Numbered from the stretch's first letter, positions 37,511 to 46,835 are shown. The stretch is DNA of 64,000 nucleotides from Limnobaculum xujianqingii (GCF_013394855.1 NZ_JABMLK010000001.1:1755501-1819500), one strand, 5' to 3'. Made by a program: numbers and translations. Notes: generated by a model not told the origin, from the sequence alone.

Positions 37511-38915
37511 AATCGCTCCCCTCTGGATCGTCTGTTTCTTCCGGCTGCTCTAGCCCGAAATAGCTGGATTCCTTATCCGTTGATATCTTCTGGAAAATAA
37601 TCTCCCCGTCGATTGCGCCCGTATTGGCGTATATCTGATCGGTTTGAGCTTTCTTCAATTCGATATCGGCATACTCCGCCGCAGTTGGGCTATCCAGTGG
37701 ACGCCATGTAATACCGACTTCAATATCCTTCACGCCAGCATTACGTAATGAAATGCTGTGATGACGGTTCACAAATTCGTCCAAATCATTGAGCTGTATG
37801 CTCTCCAGAACTTCCCGATAACTTGCCGCCTCATAGTCCCCCGTTGAGTTAAACCCTTTTGGTGTGGTTTCAATGAGCTTTGTTGCAGGCACGTTAGCGG
37901 ATGCAGCTACCAACTGGTATTGCGTCATGATGGTGGCATCGAGATCGGCCAGTGAAGTATCGAACTGATTTACGGTGTCGGCGCTATCCGTTACCTGTAC
38001 CCCATAGTTATCACGCATGTTCATAAAATAGGCCATATTCTCCATTACGATATCGTTATCCGACGTCTCCATGTTTGCCATGCCTATTGTTAACAGACGT
38101 TTCGTCATCGCTAATTGAGGCGCTTCATTAGCCGTACGCTCAGCTGCATACACGCGCTCATAAATACGCTCAGGAACCGACACGCCGAAATAGTTATATT
38201 GAGGCTTTAGAACATCCGGTACCGGGTAGGGAATATATTTAATTAAATGCGTTTTGTGATATCGGCGACCACCTAACATGTAATAGGTCGGCTCATAGAA
38301 TTCCTTTGATGCAGGGTCTTGAATATTCTCTGCTATCAAGTCCGGAGTTACCCATTGTGGATCAACTTGGCTAATCCCCCGGTAAGAACCCGGCGTGACA
38401 CCATCAATGTTAAAGGGCTTCTCGTAGTATTCAGGGTCGGTCGAGTCGATAATAAACAACGCGACACGCCCACCATACACACGCCCGAAGTGAATAAGCT
38501 CACGCATGGCCGCATTGATTTTTCGCTTCTTATCCGCCTTTTTCAGTAGTTCAATAGCGTCGTTATCATCACAATCAATTTCATACCCCTGACGGATAGC
38601 ATCACGCGCGGGCATATTGCAGGCCTTCTCAACCAGCCAATGCCGGGCGATGACTGCGCACATGTTGTACCCGATAAAGGACTGGCTGGCATACCAACAC
38701 GCTTGCGCCTCCGGAACGCCGAAAAACGGATTGCCCTTAAAGCTGGGTACCGTGCCATCAATGGAGTCCATAGCGACACCGGCGATTGTGGGTTGCTCCA
38801 GTTCCAGACCGGAAAAACCCTTATCTTTTGTCAGACTCTTATAGTAATCCGTTGTAAATGCCGACACCGGCGGGGGTGCTGGCTGTGTTTTTTTCTTACG
38901 ATTAAACCAGCTCAT
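37410..38915 (-). CDS. Portal protein (DUF1073)
   Basis: A 501-residue DUF1073 portal. Seen: the N-terminal WYASQSFIGYNMCAVIARHWLVEKACNMPARDA segment (in two parts), ELIHFGRVYGGRVALFI, DPQWVTPDLIAENIQDP and QYQLVAASANVPATKLIETTPKG. Portals form the dodecameric DNA channel at a capsid vertex. The acidic C-terminal 50 residues (EETDDPEGSDYGEEYTPETEE) are probably exposed. It overlaps TerL by one base. Confidence 0.85.
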   Translation of the reverse strand: MSWFNRKKKTQPAPPPVSAFTTDYYKSLTKDKGFSGLELEQPTIAGVAMDSIDGTVPSFKGNPFFGVPEAQACWYASQSFIGYNMCAVIARHWLVEKACNMPARDAIRQGYEIDCDDNDAIELLKKADKKRKINAAMRELIHFGRVYGGRVALFIIDSTDPEYYEKPFNIDGVTPGSYRGISQVDPQWVTPDLIAENIQDPASKEFYEPTYYMLGGRRYHKTHLIKYIPYPVPDVLKPQYNYFGVSVPERIYERVYAAERTANEAPQLAMTKRLLTIGMANMETSDNDIVMENMAYFMNMRDNYGVQVTDSADTVNQFDTSLADLDATIMTQYQLVAASANVPATKLIETTPKGFNSTGDYEAASYREVLESIQLNDLDEFVNRHHSISLRNAGVKDIEVGITWRPLDSPTAAEYADIELKKAQTDQIYANTGAIDGEIIFQKISTDKESSYFGLEQPEETDDPEGSDYGEEYTPETEEGALGDTTESRNEGGTASLSGTR

Positions 38916-40342
38916 TAGTGCCTCTTTGTTGTGAAGAAACCGCCACGCTTCTGATATAAATCACGTAGCGCCTGCGTCATGGCATCAACAACGTCATCAT
39001 TAGCCGCAGCAGGGAACGTAGTAATTTCCTCCACCGCATCTTTTATCCACGGCGCGGTTTCAGGGTGTGGTAACCAAACGTTACCCGCTTCCCACTCTGC
39101 CGTAACTGCATGCGCACGGGCTATTTTGCTACCATCCGGCTCTACTGGTATTAACCCCGGCACGGTGCTTTTTAGCGAATCAATGACCGCGGGGCCGTTT
39201 GCCTTATCTTCGACCAGCTTTCTACGGCCTTCGGGATAATCCTCATACATTCGCTTAACAGCGCTCTTCGTTGCGGTAAAACTCATCCTCTCCCGAACCT
39301 GGTGAAGTAAGTACGCATTAGCACCGGCCTTGCCCCATACCTGACCGACCACATAGTCGGTACCGTCGGTATCCTTGAAAGTCATATCCCAACTGTGAAT
39401 AACCTTGTCGAACTTCTTCGGCAAATCTTTCGGAAGGTAATATTTAACCCAACTTTCTTTAAATATCGTTTCACCCTGCGGTACTGGCGATTGCTGATAT
39501 ATGGCTGACCAGAAGTAACTACCCAGTGTCGCTTTAGTTTCCAGTAGCTTGTCGATTGGATGTAACTCAGGTACCAACGCTCCACCGGCCTTGTTAATAG
39601 CCGGAAACGAAAGCACCTTTGCGCGTCCGTTGGAACTAATAATTTTTCCGGACAGGTCATCAGTGGCCCAGCGAGTAGCCATAATGATTTCACCGCTATT
39701 CTTTGACAGGCGCGTTTTGAAAGTAGAAACATACCAATCCCATACGCCTTTTTTAATCGTTGGACTTAGTGCCTCTTTGGCGTTCTTTATCGGGTCGTCG
39801 ATAATGCCAAGATCAACTTTTTTACCCGTCAACGGACCACCGACGCCCTGAGAAATATAGGTACCCTTTCGCCCTACAATTTCGAACGTTTCAGAATTCC
39901 GTTTTGCCTCAACGTCAATCGTTACAACTCGCTTGGCATTAAGCGCGGATTTCGGAAATAGTATCTTGTACTCGTCCGACATCATGATCCGCTGGACATC
40001 ACGGTTCATATCGCTGGCTAAGTCTTTAGCATAAGACAGGCCCGCGGTGCGTAAGTCTGGGTAGTTACCAAAAACATATGCTGGCAGGTACCTAGAGACA
40101 ATATCCGATTTACCGTGCTGTGGTGGTGCGGCCAGAATCAGAACCGGTCTTGCTCCTTCAGCCATTTTAATGATGAAGTCATCTAATGCAGCGCAAACCG
40201 CCTTGGAAAAATCACTAACAATATATTCGGGGTTTATGTACTGAATAAACGCGTGGAGATTGCCCCTGGCTTCTCGGCGACGTAACAGTTCTGTTGCGGC
40301 ATCTTCACGACTTATTTGTGATGATTGCTGCAAGTTGGTCAT
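38915..40342 (-). CDS. Terminase large subunit
   Basis: A 475-residue packaging motor. The ATPase domain has Walker [14 protein letters not shown] and a GIIDD Walker B-like motif. The nuclease domain contains [18 protein letters not shown] and the late acidic stretch [14 protein letters not shown]. It pumps DNA into the prohead and cuts concatemers. Its start overlaps the small subunit gene by 38 bp. Confidence 0.92.
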   Translation of the reverse strand: MTNLQQSSQISREDAATELLRRREARGNLHAFIQYINPEYIVSDFSKAVCAALDDFIIKMAEGARPVLILAAPPQHGKSDIVSRYLPAYVFGNYPDLRTAGLSYAKDLASDMNRDVQRIMMSDEYKILFPKSALNAKRVVTIDVEAKRNSETFEIVGRKGTYISQGVGGPLTGKKVDLGIIDDPIKNAKEALSPTIKKGVWDWYVSTFKTRLSKNSGEIIMATRWATDDLSGKIISSNGRAKVLSFPAINKAGGALVPELHPIDKLLETKATLGSYFWSAIYQQSPVPQGETIFKESWVKYYLPKDLPKKFDKVIHSWDMTFKDTDGTDYVVGQVWGKAGANAYLLHQVRERMSFTATKSAVKRMYEDYPEGRRKLVEDKANGPAVIDSLKSTVPGLIPVEPDGSKIARAHAVTAEWEAGNVWLPHPETAPWIKDAVEEITTFPAAANDDVVDAMTQALRDLYQKRGGFFTTKRH

Positions 40343-40883
40343 CTGTTAATTCAGCGGCGTTTACGACCTGTATTGGTCCGCCTTCTGCTCCGGTTAGTTC
40401 ATTTTTAACGTTATCTCTAAACGCCTGAACACTGATATGTTTACCCAGTAATTCAAGATTCTTGACTTTGTCAGGCCATTTTATTTTTTTAAGTATCCCG
40501 ACCATTTCCCGATCGTCACCACGACCTTCGAACATTTCAGCCATATCGAAACCACTGAGATATCGCCGCCAAACAGATGGCCACTCAGACACGTTTTTTA
40601 TACTCATGTCTTCGTGCAAGATGTCTGCTACATCCATGTTGTCAATTTCATACAGACGCAACAGCACATAGTTAGCGTCTATGTCTAATGTCTTAACCCG
40701 ATCGCTTTTGAGTATATTTATTCTTTCAAGTACATCAGGTTCCTGTAGTAAACAAGGGCCTTTGCTGTATGCTGTTTTGGGGCTATACCCCGCACGAATA
40801 GCCGCCGGCCCGGCTTTTAAATCAATAATGTATTCGTGGCAAAACAGCTCTTTACGTGCCGGGAGCTTTTTTACCTTGTCCAT
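40305..40883 (-). CDS. Terminase small subunit
   Basis: The 192-residue protein opens with the DNA-recognition pattern of small terminases ([30 protein letters not shown]). A central segment [20 protein letters not shown] is typical of the Terminase_2 family. It binds pac/cos DNA and hands it to TerL. It precedes TerL and follows the lysis genes. Confidence 0.88.
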   Translation of the reverse strand: MDKVKKLPARKELFCHEYIIDLKAGPAAIRAGYSPKTAYSKGPCLLQEPDVLERINILKSDRVKTLDIDANYVLLRLYEIDNMDVADILHEDMSIKNVSEWPSVWRRYLSGFDMAEMFEGRGDDREMVGILKKIKWPDKVKNLELLGKHISVQAFRDNVKNELTGAEGGPIQVVNAAELTDDQLAAIITNKS

Positions 40884-40887
40884 GTTG

Positions 40888-41205
40888 TTACCTTAATTCT
40901 TCTATCTTCTCAATTGCAGATAGTTGGTTATTACACTGCTCGATAACGGCGAAAAGCTCGGCAATATAACCGGGATACTCACCGTAATGTTGAACATGGT
41001 AATCAGGTACCAAGCAGGGTTTAAACAGGCTATTTGGTACCGGTAGCGGCGACGTTGACTTCTCCGGCGCGTTCACGCAACCGTTTAGTAACAGCATCAG
41101 GCACAGGAACGCTAAAGCACTTGCTGTTGGCCTGCGCTGCGACAAGCTGTTTTTGCAGCTCTTTGGCCCGACTATCACTAGCCTGCTTTTGTTCTGCGAC
41201 TCCAT
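40888..41205 (-). CDS. Rz1-type outer-membrane spanin lipoprotein
   Basis: This frame overlaps the end of the Rz gene in another phase, the usual Rz/Rz1 nesting. It contains a hydrophobic signal stretch and a lipobox LLNGC ([17 protein letters not shown]), so the mature lipoprotein begins at that Cys and has about 63 residues with a Pro-rich start. The true start is unclear: the ATG at 41205 gives a long signal region; a TTG shortly before LSQRR is possible. It pairs with Rz to fuse membranes at lysis. Confidence 0.75.
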   Translation of the reverse strand: MESQNKSRLVIVGPKSCKNSLSQRRPTASALAFLCLMLLLNGCVNAPEKSTSPLPVPNSLFKPCLVPDYHVQHYGEYPGYIAELFAVIEQCNNQLSAIEKIEELR

Positions 41206-41404
41206 CCATGACCTCTTGAATCTGTATATATTGCGTTCTGATTCTGGCTGAGTAGGCCCGTTCTTCTGCCAGTGCTACCACTGCCTGTTGCTTCTCATTC
41301 CTGAGCTGATTGAGCTGATGATTCAACCAGCGGCAATAGAGCAGCAATACAACAATGCATAACGACGCTAATGCAGCGGTAATCCATTTATTGGCAAAAC
41401 TCAT
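41030..41404 (-). CDS. Rz-type inner-membrane spanin
   Basis: A 124-residue protein with one N-terminal membrane anchor (WITAALASLCIVVLLLYC) and a long periplasmic coiled coil ([33 protein letters not shown]). This is the standard inner spanin form. It overlaps the endolysin stop by 4 bp and contains the start of rz1. Confidence 0.82.
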   Translation of the reverse strand: MSFANKWITAALASLCIVVLLLYCRWLNHQLNQLRNEKQQAVVALAEERAYSARIRTQYIQIQEVMDGVAEQKQASDSRAKELQKQLVAAQANSKCFSVPVPDAVTKRLRERAGEVNVAATGTK

Positions 41405-41838
41405 GACAAAAATAACTCGCGTTCAGCCTGGCGACGATTATAAAGGCCCTGCATAAACTTATTATTGGCATACACCCAACGAGTGAACTGGTCAGCGGCA
41501 GAGTGGAAGTTACCCTCATTAAGACGCTTCAGAAGTGTTGAGCCTTTTAGTGCGTTGCTTCCCAAGTTAAAAGCAAAGGAGACAAGCGCATCAAACTGAT
41601 TCTGATTAATTGAAACCTTAACCAGTCTTGATACTTCGGCTTCAAATAGCTTGAGGTCATCTTTCAAAAACTCCTCTGCTTCTAGTTCCGATATCTTATC
41701 GCCCTGTTTTACGTCTTCGGTATGCCCGTAACCGATAGTCCACGGTTTCCCGCCAGTTGCCGGATCGGGGTATGCTTTTAATTCCAGCCCTTCAAACTGC
41801 TTAATCAGGTCTATACCTTTTTGACTAGTTATCATCAC
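41401..41838 (-). CDS. Endolysin, T4-type lysozyme (GH24)
   Basis: A 145-residue muramidase with the catalytic set Glu16, Asp25 and Thr34 (FEGLELKAYPDPATGG and WTIGYGHT). There is no signal or signal-anchor segment, so it depends on the holin to reach the wall. The NQNQFDALVSFAFNLGS motif is typical of the family. It overlaps the holin gene by 14 bp. Confidence 0.92.
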   Translation of the reverse strand: MMITSQKGIDLIKQFEGLELKAYPDPATGGKPWTIGYGHTEDVKQGDKISELEAEEFLKDDLKLFEAEVSRLVKVSINQNQFDALVSFAFNLGSNALKGSTLLKRLNEGNFHSAADQFTRWVYANNKFMQGLYNRRQAERELFLS

Positions 41839-42133
41839 CTGCCAGCCTCTTAATCCGGTTAATCAGTATCTTTTCCAAGACTTTAATCAGCTCTGCACCA
41901 GCCCAACCAGCAACGCCAGCGACACCACCTGCTACTTCCGGGTCCCATTTGTAATAGTTAGCTGCCAGCACCACCATTGCACCAGCGAATATTGATATCA
42001 GTACCTGTAGTGTCAGTGTTTTAAAGCTGAACTCCTGCCCGTTCAATACTCGATGCGCATAACTGGCCATTGCACCAAAGAGCGTCATCAGTGCGGCAAT
42101 CAGTGTCGTTTCATTTTTCCAAGGCATACGCAT
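41825..42133 (-). CDS. Holin
   Basis: From ATG at 42133 (MRMPWKNETTLIAALM), placed 5 nt after GGAGG, the protein has 102 residues. Three hydrophobic segments are visible (about 10-25, 42-60, 70-85) followed by a charged C-terminus (KILINRIKRLAGDDN). A second ATG two codons later (MPW…) makes a dual-start arrangement possible, as in lambda S. It opens the inner membrane to release the endolysin. Confidence 0.75.
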   Translation of the reverse strand: MRMPWKNETTLIAALMTLFGAMASYAHRVLNGQEFSFKTLTLQVLISIFAGAMVVLAANYYKWDPEVAGGVAGVAGWAGAELIKVLEKILINRIKRLAGDDN

Positions 42134-42236
42134 TTGCACCTCCATTGGAAGTGTCCGTGTTTAGTTAATAGGGTTAGCCCTCAGTCGTTTTCTGATAGAT
42201 GAGGGTGTGTTGGTTTTGACGGAGCTAGAATGTAGG

Positions 42237-42264
42237 AAAGCCCCAACGATTAGGTCGGGGCTTT
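42237..42264 (-). terminator. Terminator after hicB
   Basis: AAAGCCCC / GGGGCTTT, perfect 8-bp stem with 12-nt loop, between hicB and the holin gene. Its U-tract is short (three), so late transcripts may read through. Confidence 0.6.
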
Positions 42265-42285
42265 GATTTCAGAGTAATTAAGCAG

Positions 42286-42708
42286 CTATTCGACGGATAT
42301 TGTTAATCTGTGCCCTAAGCTCGTTAGAGCCTGTTCTATCGTGTCTATCTTGGTCGTGTGGTAAACATCAAGAAGCTGTTTTACATTTTGTTTTTTAATA
42401 CCAACGCGCCGCCCCAGTTCTGAGCGGCTAACGCCTGAGTTAACCATCGCATTAAGCAAGAGAATTTTAGCAGCCACACTAGCCGGAACATCAATATAGT
42501 GCTCTGACTCAATATCGCTTGGTAACGGGATCTCTTTACTCTCATCCTCAAAATACATAGAGAACGCAGTTAATAACGCGTCATAGGCCATGAATTTAGC
42601 ATCAGCCAAATCATCGCCACATGTGAGCGCTTCCGGTATATCAGGGAACGATACAAAAAGGCTTGTACCGTCTGGCTCTATATTTACTGGATATCGCATA
42701 TTGTGCAA
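42286..42708 (-). CDS. hicB: HicB-family antitoxin
   Basis: A 140-residue antitoxin: an N-terminal HicB fold (MRYPVNIEPDGTSLFVSFPDIPEALTCGDD, seen in parts) and a C-terminal helix-turn-helix (GVSRSELGRRVGIKKQNVKQLL) for autoregulation. It neutralises HicA. The frame starts at a TTG at 42708; an ATG three codons later (42699) is equally possible. It lies 43 bp downstream of hicA. Confidence 0.9.
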   Translation of the reverse strand: MHNMRYPVNIEPDGTSLFVSFPDIPEALTCGDDLADAKFMAYDALLTAFSMYFEDESKEIPLPSDIESEHYIDVPASVAAKILLLNAMVNSGVSRSELGRRVGIKKQNVKQLLDVYHTTKIDTIEQALTSLGHRLTISVE

Positions 42709-42751
42709 TGAAATCCGGTGGTTCAGGAACCAGCCCCGAAAGGCTGGTTAG

Positions 42752-42928
42752 TTATTTGAGATTTAACTGCTTTAAAATCGCTTTCCTTAGCTTTTCGTTA
42801 ATCTCTTTGCTTGGGTGCCTTGGCATTGCGCTTCGTCCGTTTGGTCCTAGTAGTATTAAGTGGTTTGTTCCGTTCTTAACAACTACACCCTGGGACTCAA
42901 GATACCGCCTGAACTCACTTTGTTTCAC
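42752..42928 (-). CDS. hicA: HicA-family mRNA interferase toxin
   Basis: A 58-residue protein (KQSEFRRYLESQGVVVKNG, then NHLILLGPNGRSAMPRHPSK, then EINEKLRKAILKQLNLK). The double-stranded-RNA-binding fold and the catalytic His in the GTNHLI segment are those of HicA, which cleaves mRNA. The start is GTG at 42928, just after an AGGGGAG ribosome site. It precedes hicB, the common toxin-first order. This toxin-antitoxin pair is probably a stability or defence moron. Confidence 0.88.
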   Translation of the reverse strand: MKQSEFRRYLESQGVVVKNGTNHLILLGPNGRSAMPRHPSKEINEKLRKAILKQLNLK

Positions 42929-42961
42929 TTACTCCCCTTGTTTGTTGAACATGGGATTATA

Positions 42962-43013
42962 GTAATATTTTTATATTACCCAGTCAACATAAAAAGTAAT
43001 ATTTTTTCATTAC
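42962..43013. promoter_or_regulatory. Pair of hicAB operator palindromes
   Basis: GTAATATTTTTATATTAC (42962-42979) and GTAATATTTTTTCATTAC (42996-43013) are two similar 18-bp inverted repeats 34 bp apart, directly upstream of hicA. They are natural binding sites for the HicB helix-turn-helix dimer and cover the expected promoter. Confidence 0.65.
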
Positions 43014-43353
43014 CTTTTAATTGTATTAAGTAGGTCGAGTCCCCTCGGGATAAATGCACCTTTTTGAAGGCTATTTAACATAATGGATCTTACACGCCCC
43101 ATCAAAAATAGGTTCATGTAAAATGCGGGGCTCAGGCCCTGAAATTCTAAGTTATCTAACCAGAATCGTGATGATTGTCGTTATAACATTTCTGTAACAA
43201 ATTGCGGGTATTGTGGTTCAACCCGATCAACAGGCAAACGGTCTGTTTTTGACAGTTTTACATTTTCGATAGACCAGAAACACGAAAGCCCCGCATCCGA
43301 AGAGGGGGAGGCTTTAAAATTGAGGTCATAAAATTAAATCATAATTCTAGATG
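43014..43353. other. 340-bp gap between hicAB control region and Q
   Basis: No protein-coding gene is convincing here. It holds the terminator at 43285 and a possible 24-codon plus-strand frame (43123-43197, MRGSGPEILSYLTRIVMIVV) with a hydrophobic second half but no clear ribosome site. By position it should also contain the late promoter pR' controlled by Q; I could not fix its elements. Confidence 0.4.
43285..43315 (-). terminator. Terminator downstream of Q
   Basis: AAAGCCCC pairs imperfectly with GGGGAGGCTTT just after the Q gene. A terminator in this position is where a Q-type antiterminator acts to allow late transcription. Confidence 0.5.
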
Positions 43354-43776
43354 CTAGAAGATTAGCATAGGTTTTTGTGCGCACGCAAGAGGTACGGGTA
43401 AAATAACCTCAGGATCCATATTCAACTGGATCCCTTGTACCACCAAACACCCCTCCAAAAACTCCTCAGAAGCGCGGAGCGATGTTCGGACACCAAACAT
43501 AGGCAAGCACATTATCTCCGCGATTTGTCGCAATGAGCGGCCACCTATGAAGCGTAAACCTAAGATCAGAATATCTTCCTCGCTGCGAACAGTGCTCATA
43601 TGCGCGACGCAGGTATCAATCACCAGCCCGTCTTCGTCAGAACACACAGGCTTACCGGATGTCGGTTTACATCCCGGAATAACCGACAGCGCGGGCCAGT
43701 CAACCAGCGAGCAATATTCCTCACTCTCAGCCCATCGCCCCCACCGTTCTAGCACACTTTGCATATCTCGACGCAT
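43354..43776 (-). CDS. Late antitermination protein Q
   Basis: A 140-residue protein of the lambdoid antiterminator Q type (MQSVLERWGRWAESEEYCSL, CVAHMSTVRSEEDILILGLRFIGGRSLRQIA in parts). The ERWGRWA motif and the sigma-like helix-turn-helix (SLRQIAEIMCLPMFGVRTSL) are characteristic. It would let RNA polymerase pass terminators into lysis, packaging and morphogenesis genes, all of which lie downstream on the same strand. Confidence 0.8.
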   Translation of the reverse strand: MRRDMQSVLERWGRWAESEEYCSLVDWPALSVIPGCKPTSGKPVCSDEDGLVIDTCVAHMSTVRSEEDILILGLRFIGGRSLRQIAEIMCLPMFGVRTSLRASEEFLEGCLVVQGIQLNMDPEVILPVPLACAQKPMLIF

Positions 43777-43930
43777 TAGTCTGGCCTCTACGTTTTGCTA
43801 CTACTGGAATTTTAGTTACCCATAAACCCAGGTGATGGTTTGTCCTAGATATCGATAAGTGCTGCTTCCATGTCGCATAATCTTAAACCTCAACTTTTCT
43901 CAACTTTGTAAAAATTTACGTAATCGCTTT

Positions 43931-44214
43931 TGACACAGTGCCTGACACACCTATTCTTAGGTACTGTGTCAGCCTGCAAGCCGCGCCTTTACTGTGTTTA
44001 ATACCGTTTTTGAAGCAGTGACACACTAAAACGCCTAAAACCCTATATACGTGTATGTGTGCGTGACATGTATACATATACTTTTATTCCTATACCCTTT
44101 AATTAGTTATTTAGTGTGTCACTGTGTCTTTTCTTTTTTATTTACTGATTTATCTATATTTTTAATGACACACCGCCTTGTTTTTACTGTGTCATTCACT
44201 GTGTCACTGTGTCA
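43931..44214. repeat. TGACACA iteron cluster, possible replication origin
   Basis: Nine exact copies of TGACACA or its complement TGTGTCA occur in 284 bp (starts 43931, 43943, 43965, 44019, 44115, 44166, 44188, 44200, 44208), with near matches besides. The middle holds a run of alternating pyrimidine-purine bases (44044-44065, then 44066-44081), and AT-rich DNA follows. It is non-coding and directly abuts the primase-helicase gene. This looks like an iteron origin with an unwinding element. Confidence 0.6.
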
Positions 44215-44217
44215 TTC

Positions 44218-46485
44218 CTAAAAACCACTTTGTAATTTTTCGCAGGTTTCCAGCGCCGTTTTAATGTCGTTGTTACTTAACTTGTTATTTTTTACCAATA
44301 ACCAAGGGCGAACCTGTACCCCGTTAACCCGCGGTTGATACGTTAGCCACTGCGCCGGGCTGTTCTGCAGTACCTTTTTTGCAACGCCTTCGTCTAAAAT
44401 AAAGTCAATCCCTCCACGTTGGCGTAGCTCATAAAAAATTTGGTGTTGGGCCATCGCGGGGTATGGGGGATCGGATAGCAGCTCTAATAACAGCTTTTCG
44501 GTATCAGTTTGGTTACTTTCGATCATTTCTCGACGTGCTGGAGTATCAAAAGAGCGCTTCCAATTGAATGATGAGAGGTCCATTTGAATTAAATAGCTGT
44601 ACACCTGCGCTAAAAACGTATGGACGTTTAAGGCACCATACAGGCGGTCGTAATACTTAGCGTTCTTAGGTTCGTCGGGACCTGAAAATACGTTTATCCG
44701 CCGGTCTTCTTGCGGAATGACCAGGGCGTCAGTGTGGTTGGTCATCATGAAAAAATTGGTGAAAACATCGATAGTGCCTTTGGCCCCGTATTTAAGGTTC
44801 ACCTCCAGCCGCTTCTCTGTCAGTATGCTGCGGATACTCGCGTTAATAGAAAACCGGTTTTTACCCCCTTCTTTCGACTCTTCTACGCTACATATAAGCG
44901 ATTGATTAAGACAGTTACCAAAACTACCGGTAGCCAAGTCCTTCAACTCGGTTTTGGTACAATTCCATGCACCGAGTAGCGCTTCCATCAATTCCACAAT
45001 CCACCCGCGGCCCGTGCCTTGAGTCTTGGCCACCAGCAACGGAGTAACCTTACAACGGGTTTCAGGGCGCTGTAGCGTAAACGCCATCCACTGAATGAAC
45101 CAATTGCGTTCGACCTCAACCGGCAGGATATAGGCCATGTGATCGAGGAAAACGCCGAGCTGGTCGATACTATCGGTTAGCGTAAACTCGGGCATGTAAA
45201 AAGTATTTATCCAGTTCAGCCCGTAAGTATCCGTAATCAGCCGTTCTTGACCAGGTAGGTACTTACTCCCCCTTGCCGTTTTACGTAGAGGGTGAGATAA
45301 CCATTTATTGCTTACTGCGACATCGACAAAGGTTTTACCCTTCGCCTCTACGATCTGGATGTTGGCGGTAGTGCGGGAAAACTCGGTGTATTTCAGGACT
45401 CCGTGCTGTGGGGGAAGTAATAAATCGCAAACTAGATCCCCCTCAGCTATCTGAATATATCTTGCTAAGAAGTGGCCTACTTTATCGGTTTCCAGCGCGG
45501 GGATATCCTGCTCTTCCGATATGGCCACAGGTTCCAGATCGTCAAAGTCATCATTACGAAAACCTATTTGATTCAGATAATCGCCATCGTTACGATGCGC
45601 ACAACTGGCATGTAGGCATTTGAAATGGCCTAATTCGAAACCCGCCGTACCGGCAGGAAAATAAACGGTAGAGGTAGGATCCGATAACCCGCTATGTCCA
45701 TCCTCAAACGGACAAGTTATATAGCGTTCACCATTGGCGCCGTAATCCAGCGTCCAATTACTGGCATCCAGATATTCAGATACTTCGTCAGTGGCATTAG
45801 GTGTATAAGTGCTTCGGTCACGTAAACGGCCTATACCGTCTTCGGTCGAGGACACCACAGGCAGTCCTTCCGCCAGCGCAGACCAGAAGATCTCTAACTG
45901 TTCTGGTGTGATAACCGCGGGCTCATCAGGTAAACCGCCATCCCACTCAATACGGGCACCACTTGGATGGGTACCCGCTATAACAGCCTGCCGACCGTCC
46001 GCCAGTAACTCAATAATGCCGTTATCAGCACTCAACTTGTGAATACGTCTACGGTATTCACCCGGTACCGCCAACAAGTAAAGACACCTATTACTATTCA
46101 CTCGGTACCGACGCGGTGGTAGTTCTCCAAAATGAGTAAATAATAATGCTCGTACCGCATCCTGAATATCAGGCGATTCGCTATCACAATCCAACGCTAA
46201 CCAACCTTTCCCCATACGAGAGCAGATACCGTAATCCCTCTCTTGGCTCCAGCGTTCAATGTTGGCATCGCTTATTTCGCGTTTAGCCCAGTTGGTCAGG
46301 CCAACAACGTGACGGTTGCCGTTGTACTGGCTTGGGGTTTTACCTAAAGCCTTTAGTTTACTGTCAGGAGATAGCGCCGCATCGGGGTTACATACGACGG
46401 GTAGCAGGTCATGAGTACGCCCTAATACCAAATCGAAATGAAACCATTCCTCAGGTGTCGCCCCCCATTGGTTGATCTGCGACAT
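44218..46485 (-). CDS. Primase-polymerase / superfamily 3 helicase (DUF5906 type)
   Basis: A 755-residue replication protein. The N-terminal 200 residues resemble a prim-pol domain (DYGICSRMGKGWLALDCDSESP, RRYRVNSNRCLYLLA, VIAGTHPSGARIEWDGGLP). A Cys/His pair motif follows (HFKCLHASCAHRND), a likely zinc site. The C-terminal half is an AAA-type helicase with a modified P-loop (LLVAKTQGTGRGW) and MMTNHTDALVIPQEDRRI (sensor). It would prime and unwind DNA at the adjacent iteron cluster. It follows the Cro-like gene by 3 bp. Confidence 0.85.
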   Translation of the reverse strand: MSQINQWGATPEEWFHFDLVLGRTHDLLPVVCNPDAALSPDSKLKALGKTPSQYNGNRHVVGLTNWAKREISDANIERWSQERDYGICSRMGKGWLALDCDSESPDIQDAVRALLFTHFGELPPRRYRVNSNRCLYLLAVPGEYRRRIHKLSADNGIIELLADGRQAVIAGTHPSGARIEWDGGLPDEPAVITPEQLEIFWSALAEGLPVVSSTEDGIGRLRDRSTYTPNATDEVSEYLDASNWTLDYGANGERYITCPFEDGHSGLSDPTSTVYFPAGTAGFELGHFKCLHASCAHRNDGDYLNQIGFRNDDFDDLEPVAISEEQDIPALETDKVGHFLARYIQIAEGDLVCDLLLPPQHGVLKYTEFSRTTANIQIVEAKGKTFVDVAVSNKWLSHPLRKTARGSKYLPGQERLITDTYGLNWINTFYMPEFTLTDSIDQLGVFLDHMAYILPVEVERNWFIQWMAFTLQRPETRCKVTPLLVAKTQGTGRGWIVELMEALLGAWNCTKTELKDLATGSFGNCLNQSLICSVEESKEGGKNRFSINASIRSILTEKRLEVNLKYGAKGTIDVFTNFFMMTNHTDALVIPQEDRRINVFSGPDEPKNAKYYDRLYGALNVHTFLAQVYSYLIQMDLSSFNWKRSFDTPARREMIESNQTDTEKLLLELLSDPPYPAMAQHQIFYELRQRGGIDFILDEGVAKKVLQNSPAQWLTYQPRVNGVQVRPWLLVKNNKLSNNDIKTALETCEKLQSGF

Positions 46486-46488
46486 GGG

Positions 46489-46692
46489 CTACGCCTTCTT
46501 CGCGTCAGTTATTCGTTCTGAGTAAAGCTCTTCCAACGCTCTGACAGTAGAAAACCTCGGGTCTGTGTGGACTCCTGTAAGCATTCGGCTAACAGAAGAC
46601 TGCTGAACCCCTATATTCTCCGCAATCTGGTGTTGGGTGTAACCTGCATCAACCAGGCTTTTGACCATTTCCTGCGGTGTTAATCCAGACAT
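46489..46692 (-). CDS. Cro-like HTH regulator
   Basis: A 67-residue protein almost entirely a helix-turn-helix (YTQHQIAENIGVQQSSVSRML). It is divergent from the CI gene across a 143-bp operator region and is the first gene of the leftward operon, the Cro position. ATG follows a GGAGG ribosome site. Confidence 0.85.
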   Translation of the reverse strand: MSGLTPQEMVKSLVDAGYTQHQIAENIGVQQSSVSRMLTGVHTDPRFSTVRALEELYSERITDAKKA

Positions 46693-46835
46693 TATTAGTC
46701 CTCCAGTAATATTTCAGGAATCTAATTTATACGAAAACGGATTGATCATCAATACAGTAAAGCGATAACACTTTGGATTACAATATCCGATAACGCATAA
46801 TCATCCCTTCCAACTTACTGCAAGGATGAAACTAC
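46693..46835. promoter_or_regulatory. Divergent cro/cI operator region
   Basis: It contains the palindrome TTGATCATCAA (46742-46752), two copies of CGATAAC (about 46763 and 46788) and TAACGCATAATC near the cI side. A leftward promoter with ATTGAT and TATAAA-like elements overlaps the palindrome. These are candidate CI and Cro sites; their exact borders cannot be set by eye. Confidence 0.5.

Noticed and set aside
37410-38915. Anti-CBASS (Acb1) function for the DUF1073 protein
   Set aside because: Some annotations use that name for this family, but the gene sits between terminase and minor head genes and has the portal layout; no Acb1 catalytic HxT pair was seen.
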